Assembly (NCBI GenBank): GCA_910576855.1
Contig: CAJTJP010000002.1
Span: 106,308-170,307 of the forward strand
DNA length: 64,000 bases
Direction: 5' to 3'
DNA from: Erysipelotrichales bacterium
Lineage (GTDB): Bacteria > Bacillota_I > Bacilli_A > Erysipelotrichales > Erysipelotrichaceae
Position 1 is the first letter of the stretch; each line of letters opens with the position of its first letter. The position numbers and the translations under genes were made by a program. Below the pieces are notes generated by a model. The model had not been told where the DNA came from and ran no database searches. It saw only the letters and a list, made by a program, of their open reading frames with translations. Positions 34,900 through 45,175 of this stretch are shown one piece after another.

Positions 34900-37461
34900 A
34901 TGAATTATGAAAAGATGTCGGAAAAGCTGCAGAAGCTGCTCATGCGAGGGGTGGAAATCAGTCAAAAGAATTCTCATTCTACGGTAGATACGATTCATTT
35001 ACTGCAGGCAATCTTTGAGGATGATGTGCTGGACGGTCTGTATCAGCGCCTTGCGCTTGATAAGCAGCAGGCACTCAGCATGATTCAAGGTGAGATGGCA
35101 CATGTTGCGGTAAGCAGCAGTGCGAATCCGCAGCTGTCAAATGAGGCGGCACAAAGCTTTGCGAAGGCAGAGAAATGGAGTGAATCCGTAAATGAAGGTT
35201 ATTTGAGTACGGCGGCAGTATGGATAGCGCTGATGTTTAATAAATCGTATATATCGAAGCAGCTTGTAAAAGCATTTCAGTTAAAGGAAGAACAATGTAA
35301 AGAGGAGGAATTGAAACGCAGAGGAGGGATGAAAATGGACAGTCCAAGTGCTGAAAACAATATCGAAGCTTTAAGCAAATACGGACGTGATTTAGTTGCG
35401 GAGGTCAAAAGCGGCAAGGTGGATCCGATTATCGGTCGTGATGATGAAATACGTCGTGTGATTCAGATTTTATCACGTAAGACAAAAAACAATCCGGTAC
35501 TGATCGGTGAGCCGGGTGTCGGCAAGACAGCTGTTGTTGAGGGAATCGCTTGGCGTATTATGAAGGGTGATGTACCGCAGTCCTTAAAGGAAAAGCGTTT
35601 AATTGAATTGGATATGGGGGCTTTGATAGCGGGGGCAAAATATCGAGGTGAATTTGAGGAACGCTTAAAGGCAATTTTAAATGAGGTGAAGCAGGCAGAG
35701 GGCGGCATTATTCTGTTTATTGATGAACTGCACAATTTGGTCGGTGCCGGTAAGACAGAGGGCTCTATGGATGCGGCAAACCTATTGAAGCCGATGCTGG
35801 CAAGAGGTGAGTTGCGCTGTATCGGTGCGACGACCTTCCGCGAATATCGTCAGTATATTGAAAAGGATGCGGCTTTAGAGCGTAGATTTCAAAGAGTTAT
35901 GGTAAAGGAGCCGACTGTAGAGGATACGATTTCCATTCTTCGCGGCCTAAAGGATCGCTTTGAATCCTATCACGGCGTAAAGATTCTTGATGAATCAATT
36001 ATCGCTGCGGCTGTGTTATCAAATCGTTATATCACCGATCGTTTTTTACCCGATAAGGCAATCGATTTGATTGATGAAGCATGTGCGACACTACGTGTAG
36101 AAATGGAATCAATGCCGCAAGAGCTTGATGCGCTGCAGCGTAAAATCATGCAGCTTCAGATTGAGGAAACGGCACTGAAGCAGGAAAATGATAAGAAGGC
36201 AGTTGAAAGACGCGAGGATATTCGTAAGGAATTAGTAGAATTGAATACGCAAAAGGATGAATTATATACAAAGTGGGAGGATGAAAAAACCGAATTAGAG
36301 GCGGGGAAAAACGCTAAGGTACAGCTTGAAAAGGCCAAGCTGGATTTGGAACAGGCACAAAATGAAGCACGCTATGAGGATGCGGCTCGCTTACAGTATG
36401 AAACGATTCCCCACCTGCAAAAGCTGATTGCTCATCAACAGGATAAGGAAAGAGAGGACGCCTTGATTCAAGAAACAGTGAATGAGGAGGTCATTGCCAA
36501 AATCGTTTCCCGTTGGAGCGGAGTTGAAGTGAGTCGCTTGGTGGAAAGTGAGCGAGCTAAGCTTTTAAAGCTGAAAGAGGCGTTAAGCAAGCGAGTGGTA
36601 GGACAGGATCATGCCTTGGCTTTGGTCAGTGATGCGATTTTGCGCTCCAAGGCACAGATACAGGATGAAAATCGTCCTATCGGCAGCTTTCTGTTTTTAG
36701 GACCGACAGGTGTCGGAAAAACTGAGGTCGCAAAGGCTTTGGCGCAACAGCTGTTTGACAGCGAAAGTCATATCATTCGTATCGATATGAGTGAATATAT
36801 GGAAAAGCACAGTGTTTCACGCTTGATCGGTGCTCCTCCGGGCTATGTCGGCTATGAGGAGGGCGGTCAGCTTAGTGAAGCGGTTCGTCGCAATCCGTAT
36901 TCTATCGTATTGTTTGATGAGGTAGAAAAGGCACATCCAGATGTATTCAATGTTTTGCTGCAGATTTTAGATGACGGCAGAATTACCGATTCCAAGGGTG
37001 TAACCGTAGATTTTAAAAATACGCTGTTGATCATGACAAGCAATCTTGGCTCACAGTATGCCTTTGATGCCGAGGAAACAAGAGAAGCAAGCTATATGCA
37101 GGCGGTCAAGCAATTCTTTAAGCCGGAATTCGTAAACCGCATCGATGAAATCATCGTATTTAATTCATTGAGCGATGATGTGCTGCAAAAAATTGCTCAT
37201 AAGTTTATGAACGAGTTGAGTGAGCGCTTGGCACAAAAGGATATGCAGCTGTTTGTGGATGATGCGGTCTATGCTGCGATTGCCGAGCAGGGCGTCGATC
37301 CTGTGTACGGAGCTCGTCCGATGAAGCGCTATATTCAAAGAACGATTGAAAATGTAATTGCCCATAAGATCATCGAAGGAAATGCCGGTAAGGGCGATCG
37401 CATATCGCTTCACTATCGCAACGGCGAATATGAGGCGTTGATTCTGCATGATGTTGCTTAG
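34900..37461 (+). CDS. clpB: ATP-dependent disaggregase ClpB
   Basis: An 853-residue Hsp100 that pulls proteins out of aggregates together with DnaK. Order: Clp N-domain (1-145), first AAA+ module (Walker [14 protein letters not shown], Walker [16 protein letters not shown]), a middle coiled coil (about 400-520) that separates ClpB from ClpA/ClpC, second AAA+ ([27 protein letters not shown]) and the C-terminal D2-small domain ([11 protein letters not shown]). AAGGAGG precedes the ATG. HrcA control through CIRCE is evident. Confidence 0.96.
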   Translation: MNYEKMSEKLQKLLMRGVEISQKNSHSTVDTIHLLQAIFEDDVLDGLYQRLALDKQQALSMIQGEMAHVAVSSSANPQLSNEAAQSFAKAEKWSESVNEGYLSTAAVWIALMFNKSYISKQLVKAFQLKEEQCKEEELKRRGGMKMDSPSAENNIEALSKYGRDLVAEVKSGKVDPIIGRDDEIRRVIQILSRKTKNNPVLIGEPGVGKTAVVEGIAWRIMKGDVPQSLKEKRLIELDMGALIAGAKYRGEFEERLKAILNEVKQAEGGIILFIDELHNLVGAGKTEGSMDAANLLKPMLARGELRCIGATTFREYRQYIEKDAALERRFQRVMVKEPTVEDTISILRGLKDRFESYHGVKILDESIIAAAVLSNRYITDRFLPDKAIDLIDEACATLRVEMESMPQELDALQRKIMQLQIEETALKQENDKKAVERREDIRKELVELNTQKDELYTKWEDEKTELEAGKNAKVQLEKAKLDLEQAQNEARYEDAARLQYETIPHLQKLIAHQQDKEREDALIQETVNEEVIAKIVSRWSGVEVSRLVESERAKLLKLKEALSKRVVGQDHALALVSDAILRSKAQIQDENRPIGSFLFLGPTGVGKTEVAKALAQQLFDSESHIIRIDMSEYMEKHSVSRLIGAPPGYVGYEEGGQLSEAVRRNPYSIVLFDEVEKAHPDVFNVLLQILDDGRITDSKGVTVDFKNTLLIMTSNLGSQYAFDAEETREASYMQAVKQFFKPEFVNRIDEIIVFNSLSDDVLQKIAHKFMNELSERLAQKDMQLFVDDAVYAAIAEQGVDPVYGARPMKRYIQRTIENVIAHKIIEGNAGKGDRISLHYRNGEYEALILHDVA

Positions 37462-37495
37462 CACGAGGGCATACATTTCTTTCTGCACACAACTG

Positions 37496-37504
37496 TGCTA
37501 TAAT
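37496..37504 (+). promoter_or_regulatory. Extended -10 of the zinc-ribbon membrane protein gene
   Basis: TGcTATAAT, 22 nt before the ATG. Confidence 0.55.
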
Positions 37505-37526
37505 AACAGCGATTGGAGATGAGGTT

Positions 37527-37922
37527 ATGAGACAATGGCTGCAGCGCTTGCTGTACGGACGCTACGGTGTCGATCAGCTAAGCATGTTTCTGTTAGGTGT
37601 ATATATCTTTTTGACCGTTTTAAATCTGTTTCTGCGCTTTCCGTATATGATTTATATTTATATCATCGTATTAGTAGCCTGTTATTTTAGAATCTTTTCT
37701 AAAAATTTCAGTAAAAGAAGGGCAGAAAATGAATTGTTTCTTAAGTATTATCGCCCTGTAAAGCGTTGGCTGAAGGATAAAAAAGAGCGGCTTCGTGATT
37801 TTCGTACCCATCGTTATTTTACATGCCCGAATTGTAAGCAGCGCTTAAGAGTCCCGAAGGGCAGGGGTGAAATCACAATCACATGTGCAAAATGCAGACA
37901 TCGTTTTGATCGTCGCACTTGA
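37527..37922 (+). CDS. Membrane protein with C-terminal zinc ribbon
   Basis: A 131-residue protein. Two close hydrophobic segments (about residues 20-60) are followed by a basic stretch and a zinc ribbon at the C-terminus (CPNCKQRLRVPKG ... CAKCRHRF, four Cys). The ribbon would face the cytoplasm if the two segments form a hairpin. The precise function is unknown. Similar small proteins are found next to housekeeping genes in many Firmicutes. GAGATGAGG lies upstream of the ATG. Confidence 0.8.
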   Translation: MRQWLQRLLYGRYGVDQLSMFLLGVYIFLTVLNLFLRFPYMIYIYIIVLVACYFRIFSKNFSKRRAENELFLKYYRPVKRWLKDKKERLRDFRTHRYFTCPNCKQRLRVPKGRGEITITCAKCRHRFDRRT

Positions 37923-37931
37923 TTGAACAAA

Positions 37932-37956
37932 AAGTACATTTCGGTGTACTTTTTTT
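37932..37956 (+). terminator. Terminator of the zinc-ribbon protein gene
   Basis: AAGTACA-TTTCGG-TGTACTT followed by a T-run. Confidence 0.85.
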
Positions 37957-37975
37957 GCGATAAATCCTATATTGA

Positions 37976-38004
37976 TTGACATTAATGTATTTCATATGTA
38001 TACT
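37976..38004 (+). promoter_or_regulatory. Promoter of the first paired envelope protein gene
   Basis: TTGACA, 17-nt spacer, TATACT: near-consensus sigma-A promoter 52 nt before the ATG. Confidence 0.8.
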
Positions 38005-38055
38005 TTAATTAAAGAAAGCGATTTCATGATTAATGTATGAAGGGAGGCTTTCCTT

Positions 38056-38592
38056 ATGACGAAGCATATACAACGGACAATAATCTTATTTGTTTGTACA
38101 TTTATTGTCGGCACTCTCGGCGGTTATTTATTATCTGAAAGCAATTCAAATAAAGAACCTGTCATCGAATTGGTTGATATCCCTAAAAAAGAATTGAATA
38201 TTGATCCTGATTTTTTAGAGGTAGAACCTTTGATATATGATGACGGTCATTTAAAAACTAAGATTTATTTGAATGAAAAGGGTTCAATATATAATGCCAC
38301 TGAGTTATTTTCAACCCAATATACGATAAAAATCAGCTTGATCAACAATCAGTTTGAAAATCCATATCTTACTTTGGATGATATAAACTGGAATATTGAA
38401 TATATTTTAGATATTGATGAGGCTCTTGATTTAAACAAGATCACAGATAAAGAGATGCAGAAAGACTTTAATAAACAGTTAGAGGCTATGAAAAAGGGTG
38501 AGGAACACAAAATTACCTACCGCATTGAAGTGTATTCAAAGGCTGATGGTAATAGAATCGCTAATTACCTCGGAACATTACATGAAAAATAG
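38056..38592 (+). CDS. Secreted or membrane-anchored protein of unknown function, paralogue A
   Basis: A 178-residue protein with an N-terminal signal anchor (TIILFVCTFIVGTLGGYLL) and an extracytoplasmic domain of about 140 residues. It is a close relative of the next gene: both share KELNID, LVYDD/LIYDDxHLKTKIYLNEKG and a closing KKGExHKI segment. No lipobox and no cysteine in the outside domain are seen. I do not recognise the family. GGGAGG precedes the ATG, and a near-consensus promoter suggests good expression. Confidence 0.8.
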   Translation: MTKHIQRTIILFVCTFIVGTLGGYLLSESNSNKEPVIELVDIPKKELNIDPDFLEVEPLIYDDGHLKTKIYLNEKGSIYNATELFSTQYTIKISLINNQFENPYLTLDDINWNIEYILDIDEALDLNKITDKEMQKDFNKQLEAMKKGEEHKITYRIEVYSKADGNRIANYLGTLHEK

Positions 38593-38706
38593 ACAGCCGT
38601 TTTATAAAAAGCTGTAATAAAAGCATGGCATAAAGCTTATCTTGTTAATGTTAAATAAAATAAAACTTTAGAATGATATCCTTCACCATAGAAAGGGGAT
38701 ATGGTT

Positions 38707-39261
38707 ATGAAAAAAAACAAAAGTATTCTTATAATTTCGCTGATAGGTACATTTATGATCGGGGGATTTATCGGTTTTTATGTATCCGATCAGATGGGAA
38801 ATAAAACAGCACCGGTAATAATAAAGCCGAAAACGGAAATTAATAGTGTATATGAAAAGGAATTGAATATTGATTCAGAATTTATTCATATGGATCCTTT
38901 GGTGTACGATGACGATCATTTGAAAACTAAAATATACTTGAATGAGAAAGGTAAAACGTACAACAGTACGGATCTATATTCATCGTTGTATACAGTGACA
39001 ATCAGCTTGTATAATATGCAATACGAGGAACCGTATTTCGTGATTGACGAATTTGATTGGGATATCAATGAGGATTTAGTGATTGATGCACCCATTGATT
39101 CAGAACTGATTACAGATAAGGATAAGCTGTCAGATTATAAGTTGCAGTTGGAAAAACTGAAAAAGGGTGAGGATCATAAAATTCATTATCATATCGAAGT
39201 ATTATCATCAAAAGACGGTAAGAACGTCGCTGATGTGAACGGCACCTTACAAATCGAATAG
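38707..39261 (+). CDS. Secreted or membrane-anchored protein of unknown function, paralogue B
   Basis: A 184-residue tandem copy of the preceding gene, with an N-terminal anchor (ILIISLIGTFMIGGFIGFYV) and the same outside domain carrying KTKIYLNEKG, EPYFVIDEFDWDI and KKGEDHKIHYHIEV. The two differ over much of their length, so the duplication is not recent. I start at 38707, with AAAGGGG 8 nt upstream; ATG 38701 is too close. Function unknown. Confidence 0.8.
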   Translation: MKKNKSILIISLIGTFMIGGFIGFYVSDQMGNKTAPVIIKPKTEINSVYEKELNIDSEFIHMDPLVYDDDHLKTKIYLNEKGKTYNSTDLYSSLYTVTISLYNMQYEEPYFVIDEFDWDINEDLVIDAPIDSELITDKDKLSDYKLQLEKLKKGEDHKIHYHIEVLSSKDGKNVADVNGTLQIE

Positions 39262-39289
39262 TTAAATTTCAAAGTATTAACATAAAGGA

Positions 39290-39329
39290 AAAGGCAAAGG
39301 ATAACCCAAATGGTATCCGATGCCTTTTT
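39290..39329 (+). terminator. Terminator of the paired envelope protein genes
   Basis: A two-part stem (AAAGGCA / TGCCTTT outside, GGATA / TATCC inside) followed by a T-run. Confidence 0.75.
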
Positions 39330-39394
39330 ATATGAGATTTATATAATAAAATAATGCTTCTGATGTTTCAATCAAGATACTTGAAAATTCAGCT

Positions 39395-40387
39395 CTAGCG
39401 CTTTTGAATGCTTAAGCCCAGCTTGCGCTTGATTTTAGCGATCTTTTTATAGGCAATTCTGCCGGCTTTTTCATTGCCTGCCTGAATGATTTCATCAATT
39501 TTGCCGCTCGCAATAATTTCACGATATTTTGCCTGAAGCTCACTTAAGAAATCATATACGGCCTGTGCGACCTCTTTTTTCAAATCGCCGTAACCCTTGC
39601 CCTGAAAACGATTTACGATAGAATCGATCGGCTCCTTGCTTAAGGAAGATAAAATCGTTAAAAGATTGGCAATTCCGGGTTGATTCTCCGGATCGTATTG
39701 AATGATGCCTAAGGAATCGGTTACGGCGGACATGATTTTTTTGCGGGCAACGCTTGGTTCATCCAACAAATCAATCGTTCCCTTAGGATTTTCATCAGAT
39801 TTACTCATTTTCTTGGTCGGATTCTGCAGGGACATGATTTTAGCGCCTACCTTAGGTATGATCGGCTCCGGTACGACAAAGATATCACCGTAGCGATGAT
39901 TGAAGCGCTCGGCTAAATTACGAGCCAATTCAACGTGCTGCTTCTGGTCGACTCCTACCGGCACGTAATCGGCATCATACATTAAAATATCTGCTGCCAT
40001 TAATGCCGGATAAGTAAACAGCCCGGCAGTGATGCCGCTTTCCTGCTTAGCACATTTGTCCTTATATTGAGTCATACGCTGCAGTTCACCCATATAGGAA
40101 TGACATGTCATAATCCAGCCTAATTCCGTATGTTGAGGCAAATCCGACTGCAGAAACAGCGTTGTTTTTTCACAGTCAAGACCGCATGCCATATATAACG
40201 CAATCAAATCCTTGGTGTTTTGTTTCAGCTCCTTAGGATCGATAGGAACGGTAATCGCGTGCATATTGGCGATAAAAATAAACAGCTCATAATCGTTTTG
40301 ATATTCCGCAAACTGGCGAATTGCGCCGATATAATTTCCTAACGTAAGTCTGCCTGTCGGCTTGATGCCGCTTAACATTCTTTTCAT
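39395..40387 (-). CDS. trpS: Tryptophanyl-tRNA synthetase
   Basis: A 330-residue class I synthetase charging tRNA-Trp. The HIGH-type motif lies in GRLTLGNYIGA and the KMSKS motif is KKMSKSDENP. The start at 40387 (MKRMLSG) has AAGGAGG upstream, and the family length fits. A Trp-specific T-box in the leader controls it, so expression should rise when tRNA-Trp is uncharged. Confidence 0.96.
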   Translation of the reverse strand: MKRMLSGIKPTGRLTLGNYIGAIRQFAEYQNDYELFIFIANMHAITVPIDPKELKQNTKDLIALYMACGLDCEKTTLFLQSDLPQHTELGWIMTCHSYMGELQRMTQYKDKCAKQESGITAGLFTYPALMAADILMYDADYVPVGVDQKQHVELARNLAERFNHRYGDIFVVPEPIIPKVGAKIMSLQNPTKKMSKSDENPKGTIDLLDEPSVARKKIMSAVTDSLGIIQYDPENQPGIANLLTILSSLSKEPIDSIVNRFQGKGYGDLKKEVAQAVYDFLSELQAKYREIIASGKIDEIIQAGNEKAGRIAYKKIAKIKRKLGLSIQKR

Positions 40388-40405
40388 ATGCTTCCTCCTT
40401 GAAAT

Positions 40406-40600
40406 AAAAAAAAGCCCCTTACTGGGACGTATTCGATACGTGGTGCCACCCGGCTTTCTGTAAAAACAGCTCTCAGCGATAACGGTGCTACCGGGCAATG
40501 CCATGCTTTAAAGGTCCAATTCATCGGAATTACTTTGAATGACTCTCAGCTGATGTCAATCTCTCTGTAAAGGAAGCTTGATTCCGCTACTTATCCTTTA
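40406..40600 (-). promoter_or_regulatory. Tryptophan T-box riboswitch
   Basis: Minus-strand leader of trpS. A base helix AAAGG/CCTTT (plus coordinates 40595-40599 and 40510-40514) encloses an AGTA loop and the specifier codon TGG (40516-40518), below a second helix CGGAAT/ATTCCG. The T-box GGGTGGCACCACG (40439-40451) pairs with the tRNA end. A terminator stem (GTCCC / GGGGC, 40414-40428) runs into a T-run. Confidence 0.93.
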
Positions 40601-40622
40601 TCAAACGCATATTTACTTTATT

Positions 40623-40651
40623 ATGATACATCAAACAGTATGATTGTGCAA
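40623..40651 (-). promoter_or_regulatory. trpS promoter
   Basis: On the minus strand TTGCAC, 17 nt, TATCAT, just upstream of the T-box leader. Confidence 0.5.
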
Positions 40652-40674
40652 GCTTTTTATGTGCGTATAAGAGA

Positions 40675-40708
40675 AAAGGCTTTAACGAGAAAAACTCGTT
40701 CACCCTTT
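40675..40708 (-). terminator. Terminator of typA
   Basis: On the minus strand an inner stem AACGAG/CTCGTT (T-rich loop) and an outer stem AAAGG/CCTTT, followed by a short pyrimidine run. It is weaker than the other terminators here. Confidence 0.5.
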
Positions 40709-40712
40709 ATAA

Positions 40713-42554
40713 TTATTCTTCGATCGGTGTATCCGCACTCATTTTCTCACGATAATACTGGCGGCGTTCCTGAGGCTTTAAGCCCTTTTTACGCAGTCGA
40801 ATCGTATCCGGTGTGATTTCAACAAGCTCATCGTCATTGATCCACTCCAGTGCTTCCTCAAGCGTCATTTCTCGCGGTGGGGTTAAGCGCATCGCTTCAT
40901 CGTTGCCGCTGGAGCGAATTGCGGTCAGCTTTTTGTTTTTCAACGGATTGACATCTAAATCAATATTACGTGCAGATTCGCCGATGATCATCCCCTCATA
41001 TACCTCTGTTTGGGGGTTGATAAACAGCATGCCGCGCTCCTGCAGATTCCACAGGGCATAGGTCATGGCCTTGCCTGTTTCGGTAGAAATCATGGCACCG
41101 TTGGCGCGTTGCGGGATTTCTCCCTTATAGGGCGTATATCCGGCAATGCGGCGAACAAGCGTTCCTTCACCTCTTGTATCATTGATAAATTCGCTTCGAT
41201 AGCCTAACAGACCGCGGGTCGGCGCTTCGTATACGATGCGGCAATAACCGCCTTCCTCATTCATATCGATCATGGTGCCCTTGCGCAAATTGAGCTTATT
41301 GATTACCGTACCGCTGTATTCCTCCGGTACAAGCGCAATGACCTCCTCGATCGGCTCTACCGTCTTATCATTTTCATCCTTATGGAGAATGACCTCCGGC
41401 TTGGAAACAGCCAGCTCATAGCCCTCGCGGCGCATTTCCTCGATCAATACCGAAATATGCAGCTCACCGCGCCCGCTGACCTTGAAACAATCGGCACTGT
41501 CGGTTGCCTCGACCTTTAAGCCGACATTGACTTCCAATTCCTTCTCTAAGCGCTCCTTGATATTGCGTGAGGTTACAAACTTACCGCTTAAGCCCGCAAA
41601 CGGTGATTTGTTGACTAAGAAATTCATGCTTAAGGTCGGCTCCTCGATCGCAATGCTTGCCATCGGCAATGGCTGATCCTTCAAGCACAGTGTTTCACCG
41701 ATTGAAATATCGGCGATACCCGCTACGACAACGATATCACCGCTGTGTGCTTCCTCTACGGATACACGGGAAAGACCGCGATAAACAAAAATCTGTGAGG
41801 TCTGTTTCACACGTTCATGTCCGTTATCATCGCATACGAGCACCTGCATCTGCGGCTTTAAAATTCCTTGATATAATCTGCCGATTCCCAATCGTCCGAT
41901 ATAATCATCATAAGCCAGTGCCGAAATCTGCATCTGCAGCGGCTCCTTGTCCTTATCCGGATATACCTCACAATGCTTCAGAATCGTTTTAAAGAGCGGT
42001 TCAATTGAATCACTCGGCGTATCCATATCATACTGTACGATACCTTCACGCGCAATTCCGTATAAAATCGGGAAATCCAACTGTTCATCATTCGCATTTA
42101 AGTCTAAGAACAGCTCATATACCTCGTCGACAACTTCTTGTGCTCTTTGATCCTTCTTATCGATCTTATTGATCAATAAAATCGGTTTTAAACCTAGCTC
42201 TAAGCTTTTGCTTAAGACAAAGCGCGTCTGCGGCATCGGTCCTTCACTGGAATCCACAAGCAGAATTACCGTATCAACCGTACGAATAATACGCTCTACC
42301 TCACTGGAGAAATCCGCATGTCCCGGAGTATCTACAATATTGATTTTCACACCGTCATGAATGACACTGCAGTTTTTAGAGTAAATTGTAATTCCGCGCT
42401 CTCGCTCTTGATCGTTGGAATCCATAATACAATCCACGACCTTTTCATTGGAACGAAATACATCACTCTGTCTTAAAAACGCATCGACCAGTGTTGATTT
42501 ACCTGCATCAACATGCGCAATCACAGCTATATTTATCATTTTTTCTTTTTCCAT
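40713..42554 (-). CDS. typA: Ribosome-associated GTPase TypA/BipA
   Basis: A 613-residue translational GTPase. G1 is AHVDAGKST, then the switch region [13 protein letters not shown]3 DTPGHADF and G4 NKIDKKD; EF-G-like domains III and V and the BipA-specific C-terminus follow. It assists 50S assembly and stress growth. I start at 42554 ([11 protein letters not shown]), with AGGA 6 nt upstream; the frame is open another 63 codons but this is far longer than the family. Confidence 0.95.
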   Translation of the reverse strand: MEKEKMINIAVIAHVDAGKSTLVDAFLRQSDVFRSNEKVVDCIMDSNDQERERGITIYSKNCSVIHDGVKINIVDTPGHADFSSEVERIIRTVDTVILLVDSSEGPMPQTRFVLSKSLELGLKPILLINKIDKKDQRAQEVVDEVYELFLDLNANDEQLDFPILYGIAREGIVQYDMDTPSDSIEPLFKTILKHCEVYPDKDKEPLQMQISALAYDDYIGRLGIGRLYQGILKPQMQVLVCDDNGHERVKQTSQIFVYRGLSRVSVEEAHSGDIVVVAGIADISIGETLCLKDQPLPMASIAIEEPTLSMNFLVNKSPFAGLSGKFVTSRNIKERLEKELEVNVGLKVEATDSADCFKVSGRGELHISVLIEEMRREGYELAVSKPEVILHKDENDKTVEPIEEVIALVPEEYSGTVINKLNLRKGTMIDMNEEGGYCRIVYEAPTRGLLGYRSEFINDTRGEGTLVRRIAGYTPYKGEIPQRANGAMISTETGKAMTYALWNLQERGMLFINPQTEVYEGMIIGESARNIDLDVNPLKNKKLTAIRSSGNDEAMRLTPPREMTLEEALEWINDDELVEITPDTIRLRKKGLKPQERRQYYREKMSADTPIEE

Positions 42555-42583
42555 AAACATTCCTACTTTCAAATTCAACCTAT

Positions 42584-42612
42584 ATGATATACCGAAATGC
42601 TTATAAATACAA
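42584..42612 (-). promoter_or_regulatory. Probable typA promoter
   Basis: On the minus strand TTGTAT, 17 nt, TATCAT, 30 nt before the start codon. Confidence 0.45.
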
Positions 42613-42681
42613 TTTTTTTCATCAAAAATAAGCATGTTTATTTCAATGATTCCCATATAATAGAACGAAAAAGGTGATACC

Positions 42682-44004
42682 ATGAGAAAAAAAAGAGCTT
42701 TCATTATTGTTTTATCAGCCTGTCTATTCTGTGCCTGTACCAAAACAAGTGTAATCAGCGGCAGTCATCAAAGTGTTCATCATGAATTCGGCGAAAGCGT
42801 ACATGAAAAAGAATACGAAGATACGTATGTGATGAATTTGATTTATCCGAAAACAAATATAAAGGATGTAGATGAAAAGATAAAACAGACGCTTGAAAGC
42901 TATAAGCGTGATTTTACTTCACAACAATTTAATTCTGAAACAAACAGAGCGGAATTGAATGTTGATTATCAGTCTTATATTAAGGATGACCGCTATATTT
43001 CAATCAAGCTTGATATTTTTATCAACAACCGAAAACAAAGTGAAATGATTGAAACAATGATCTATGATTTAAAAAAGGAACGCTTTTTGGCTTATGAGGA
43101 TTTATTCGATCAAGCAGCAACCGAAAAGCTCAGTGAAATCATTCAGACAAAACTGAAGGCGCAATATCCGAAGGAATGCAGCACAAAATCCTTTATGATT
43201 CATACCGCTGCTTCTGCACATAACTTTGATCGCTTTATTCTGCGTAAAAAAGAAATGGTGTTTTATTTTGATGCACATACGGTACTTGATCAGAGTGCTT
43301 ATGTCGAGGTATCCTATGAAGAGATGAAGGATTATATTTCAATGGAACAAGAAGAGGAAAGCGTTGTTGTGCCTTATCAGGATGTATTGAATGAGCCGGT
43401 GAAGCAGATTGATAAGGATAAGCCAATGGTCGCATTGACGTTTGATGACGGTCCTACGCTAAAGTATACAAGTGCAATTCTTGATTGTTTAAAGGAACAT
43501 CAAGCTTCGGCTACCTTCTTTGTATTAGGCTCGCGTGCCGATGATTTTCCACAGCTGCTTCAGCGAATGATTTTAGAGGGCAATGAAATCGGGAATCATA
43601 CCTTCTCTCATAAGCAGCTGACGACATTATCTAAGGCAAATATCGAGGAGGAAATCAGTGCCACGCAGGAATCGATATACAGCGTTACCAATCGCTATCC
43701 GAAAATCATTCGACCGCCCTATGGATCAAAGAATGAAACGGTATTACAGTGTGCACAGGATAAAAAGATTGTGACATGGACGATCGACAGTGAGGACTGG
43801 CGCTCGCGCAATGCGGAAACGATCGTAAATAAGGTAGTGAAGGAGATCAAGGACGGTGATATCATTTTGATGCATGATCTTTATGCTTCTACGGCAGAGG
43901 CGGCAATTATATTGATTCCTAAGCTGCAGGAAATGGGTTATCAGCTTGTCACGATATCAGAATTATATGAATACGGAAAAAACGATGCAGGTAAAATTAT
44001 GTAA
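42682..44004 (+). CDS. PdaC-like polysaccharide deacetylase lipoprotein
   Basis: A 440-residue secreted deacetylase. The N-terminus has a lipoprotein-like signal (LSACLFCAC). A DUF4163/DUF3298-type region covers about residues 40-230. The NodB domain has complete motifs: TFDDGP, GNHTFSHKQL, RPPYGSKN, WTIDSEDW and ILMHD. This domain order matches peptidoglycan deacetylases of the PdaC type, so it probably modifies wall GlcNAc or MurNAc. It is divergent from typA; TATAAT at 42656-42661 is a likely -10. Confidence 0.9.
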   Translation: MRKKRAFIIVLSACLFCACTKTSVISGSHQSVHHEFGESVHEKEYEDTYVMNLIYPKTNIKDVDEKIKQTLESYKRDFTSQQFNSETNRAELNVDYQSYIKDDRYISIKLDIFINNRKQSEMIETMIYDLKKERFLAYEDLFDQAATEKLSEIIQTKLKAQYPKECSTKSFMIHTAASAHNFDRFILRKKEMVFYFDAHTVLDQSAYVEVSYEEMKDYISMEQEEESVVVPYQDVLNEPVKQIDKDKPMVALTFDDGPTLKYTSAILDCLKEHQASATFFVLGSRADDFPQLLQRMILEGNEIGNHTFSHKQLTTLSKANIEEEISATQESIYSVTNRYPKIIRPPYGSKNETVLQCAQDKKIVTWTIDSEDWRSRNAETIVNKVVKEIKDGDIILMHDLYASTAEAAIILIPKLQEMGYQLVTISELYEYGKNDAGKIM

Positions 44005-44015
44005 TACGTAATGCA

Positions 44016-44044
44016 CAGCGTTGGTTGAAATTCAATCAACGCTG
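44016..44044 (+). terminator. Hairpin after the deacetylase gene
   Basis: A 13-bp stem from CAGCGTTG to CAACGCTG (one G-U, loop AAT). The T-run is poor, so it is a weak terminator or an RNA 3' end element. Confidence 0.6.
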
Positions 44045-44095
44045 TTAAATTATGCGGAAATAGTTTATAATGGTAAAACAAAAGGGAGGATTACA

Positions 44096-45091
44096 ATGCT
44101 TACGATTGATAAAGTAATTACGCATATTATGGAGCCTTCAAGCGATCGGTTGATCTTAAGCGATACTTGTATGAGCTTAAGTGATGAGGTCAATGATATG
44201 CTGGAACATAAAATCAGCCGACTTTTCACAAGTCCGCAGAAAAAGACCGGAAAGATTCAGGAAAAAGAAGAGCTGATACAACTGCTTCATGAATGGAAAA
44301 ATCAGGAAATCAGCTTTATTGAATTATCACATCGGCTTACGACGCATATCTTTCATGCGAAGCGTAAATATGCACAATATCATTCCGGCGATATGCTGAT
44401 GGCAGAACTTGTTTATGAGGGACAGCGTTATATCGTTGGCTTGGATAACAGTCATTCGATTGCTTATACGCATCAGCTTTCGCAAACGGGCGATACGACC
44501 GCAATAACGATTGAAAATTGTATCACGCTGTCTCCTTCAATGCTGAAAAGGGACGCAGCCTTTTTTATCTGTGTCAGTGATTTAGAGGTCAGTACGATTG
44601 AGACAAAGGTGGAAATCGAAGCGAAGAAATGCTGTTTTTATAATGACGTCATCTTTCATTTGAATGCACCTGCGTCTTATCATGAGGCCATTCATACGAT
44701 GAACAAGGTATGTGACGATCTGATTGATGAATATCAGCTGAAAAGCGTTGATGTAAAGGGGAAGATGAAGCAGGTCATCAAGGAACAGCTGGAGCAGGAG
44801 GAGCCGTTGAAGCCTGAGGAAATCGCCGCTATGGTCTTTGAATCACAGCCGTTGGCAAAAAAACGTTTTACGCAAGAACTGAAGGAGGAAGGCATTGAAG
44901 CGGCAATCCCGATTGAGCATGTAAAGGTGAATAAGGCGGATCGCGTACAGCGTATTAAAACGGACAAGGGAATCGAGCTTATTATTCCGATTGATTTTAT
45001 GCAGACAACGGATTATGTAGAAATTATCAATGAGGAGGAAGGGATGATTTCGATTCGCTTAAAGAATATCCATCGCATTACAAGTAAATGA
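44096..45091 (+). CDS. 37-kDa nucleoid-associated protein (NdpA family)
   Basis: A 331-residue protein of the NdpA/YejK nucleoid-associated family, judged by overall pattern: an N-terminal ITHIMEP and LSDTCMSLSDEVNDML region, a middle GDMLMAELVYEGQRYIVGL segment and a C-terminal domain with IKTDKGIELIIPIDF. Known members bind DNA or associate with the nucleoid; in Bacillota the role is poorly defined. I start at 44096, with GGGAGG upstream. A TATAAT at 44066-44071 serves as -10. Confidence 0.78.
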   Translation: MLTIDKVITHIMEPSSDRLILSDTCMSLSDEVNDMLEHKISRLFTSPQKKTGKIQEKEELIQLLHEWKNQEISFIELSHRLTTHIFHAKRKYAQYHSGDMLMAELVYEGQRYIVGLDNSHSIAYTHQLSQTGDTTAITIENCITLSPSMLKRDAAFFICVSDLEVSTIETKVEIEAKKCCFYNDVIFHLNAPASYHEAIHTMNKVCDDLIDEYQLKSVDVKGKMKQVIKEQLEQEEPLKPEEIAAMVFESQPLAKKRFTQELKEEGIEAAIPIEHVKVNKADRVQRIKTDKGIELIIPIDFMQTTDYVEIINEEEGMISIRLKNIHRITSK

Positions 45092-45132
45092 TGAAAAACT
45101 TTACGGTCCTGCGAAAAAAGTATGAAAAGTTG

Positions 45133-45141
45133 TGCTATAAT
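45133..45141 (+). promoter_or_regulatory. Extended -10 of the murF-ddl-alr operon
   Basis: TGcTATAAT, 34 nt before the murF ATG. Genes from murF to at least alr follow without a strong terminator. Confidence 0.6.
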
Positions 45142-45175
45142 AAATAAGAAATTGAAACATGAGAGGATGTAGCGT

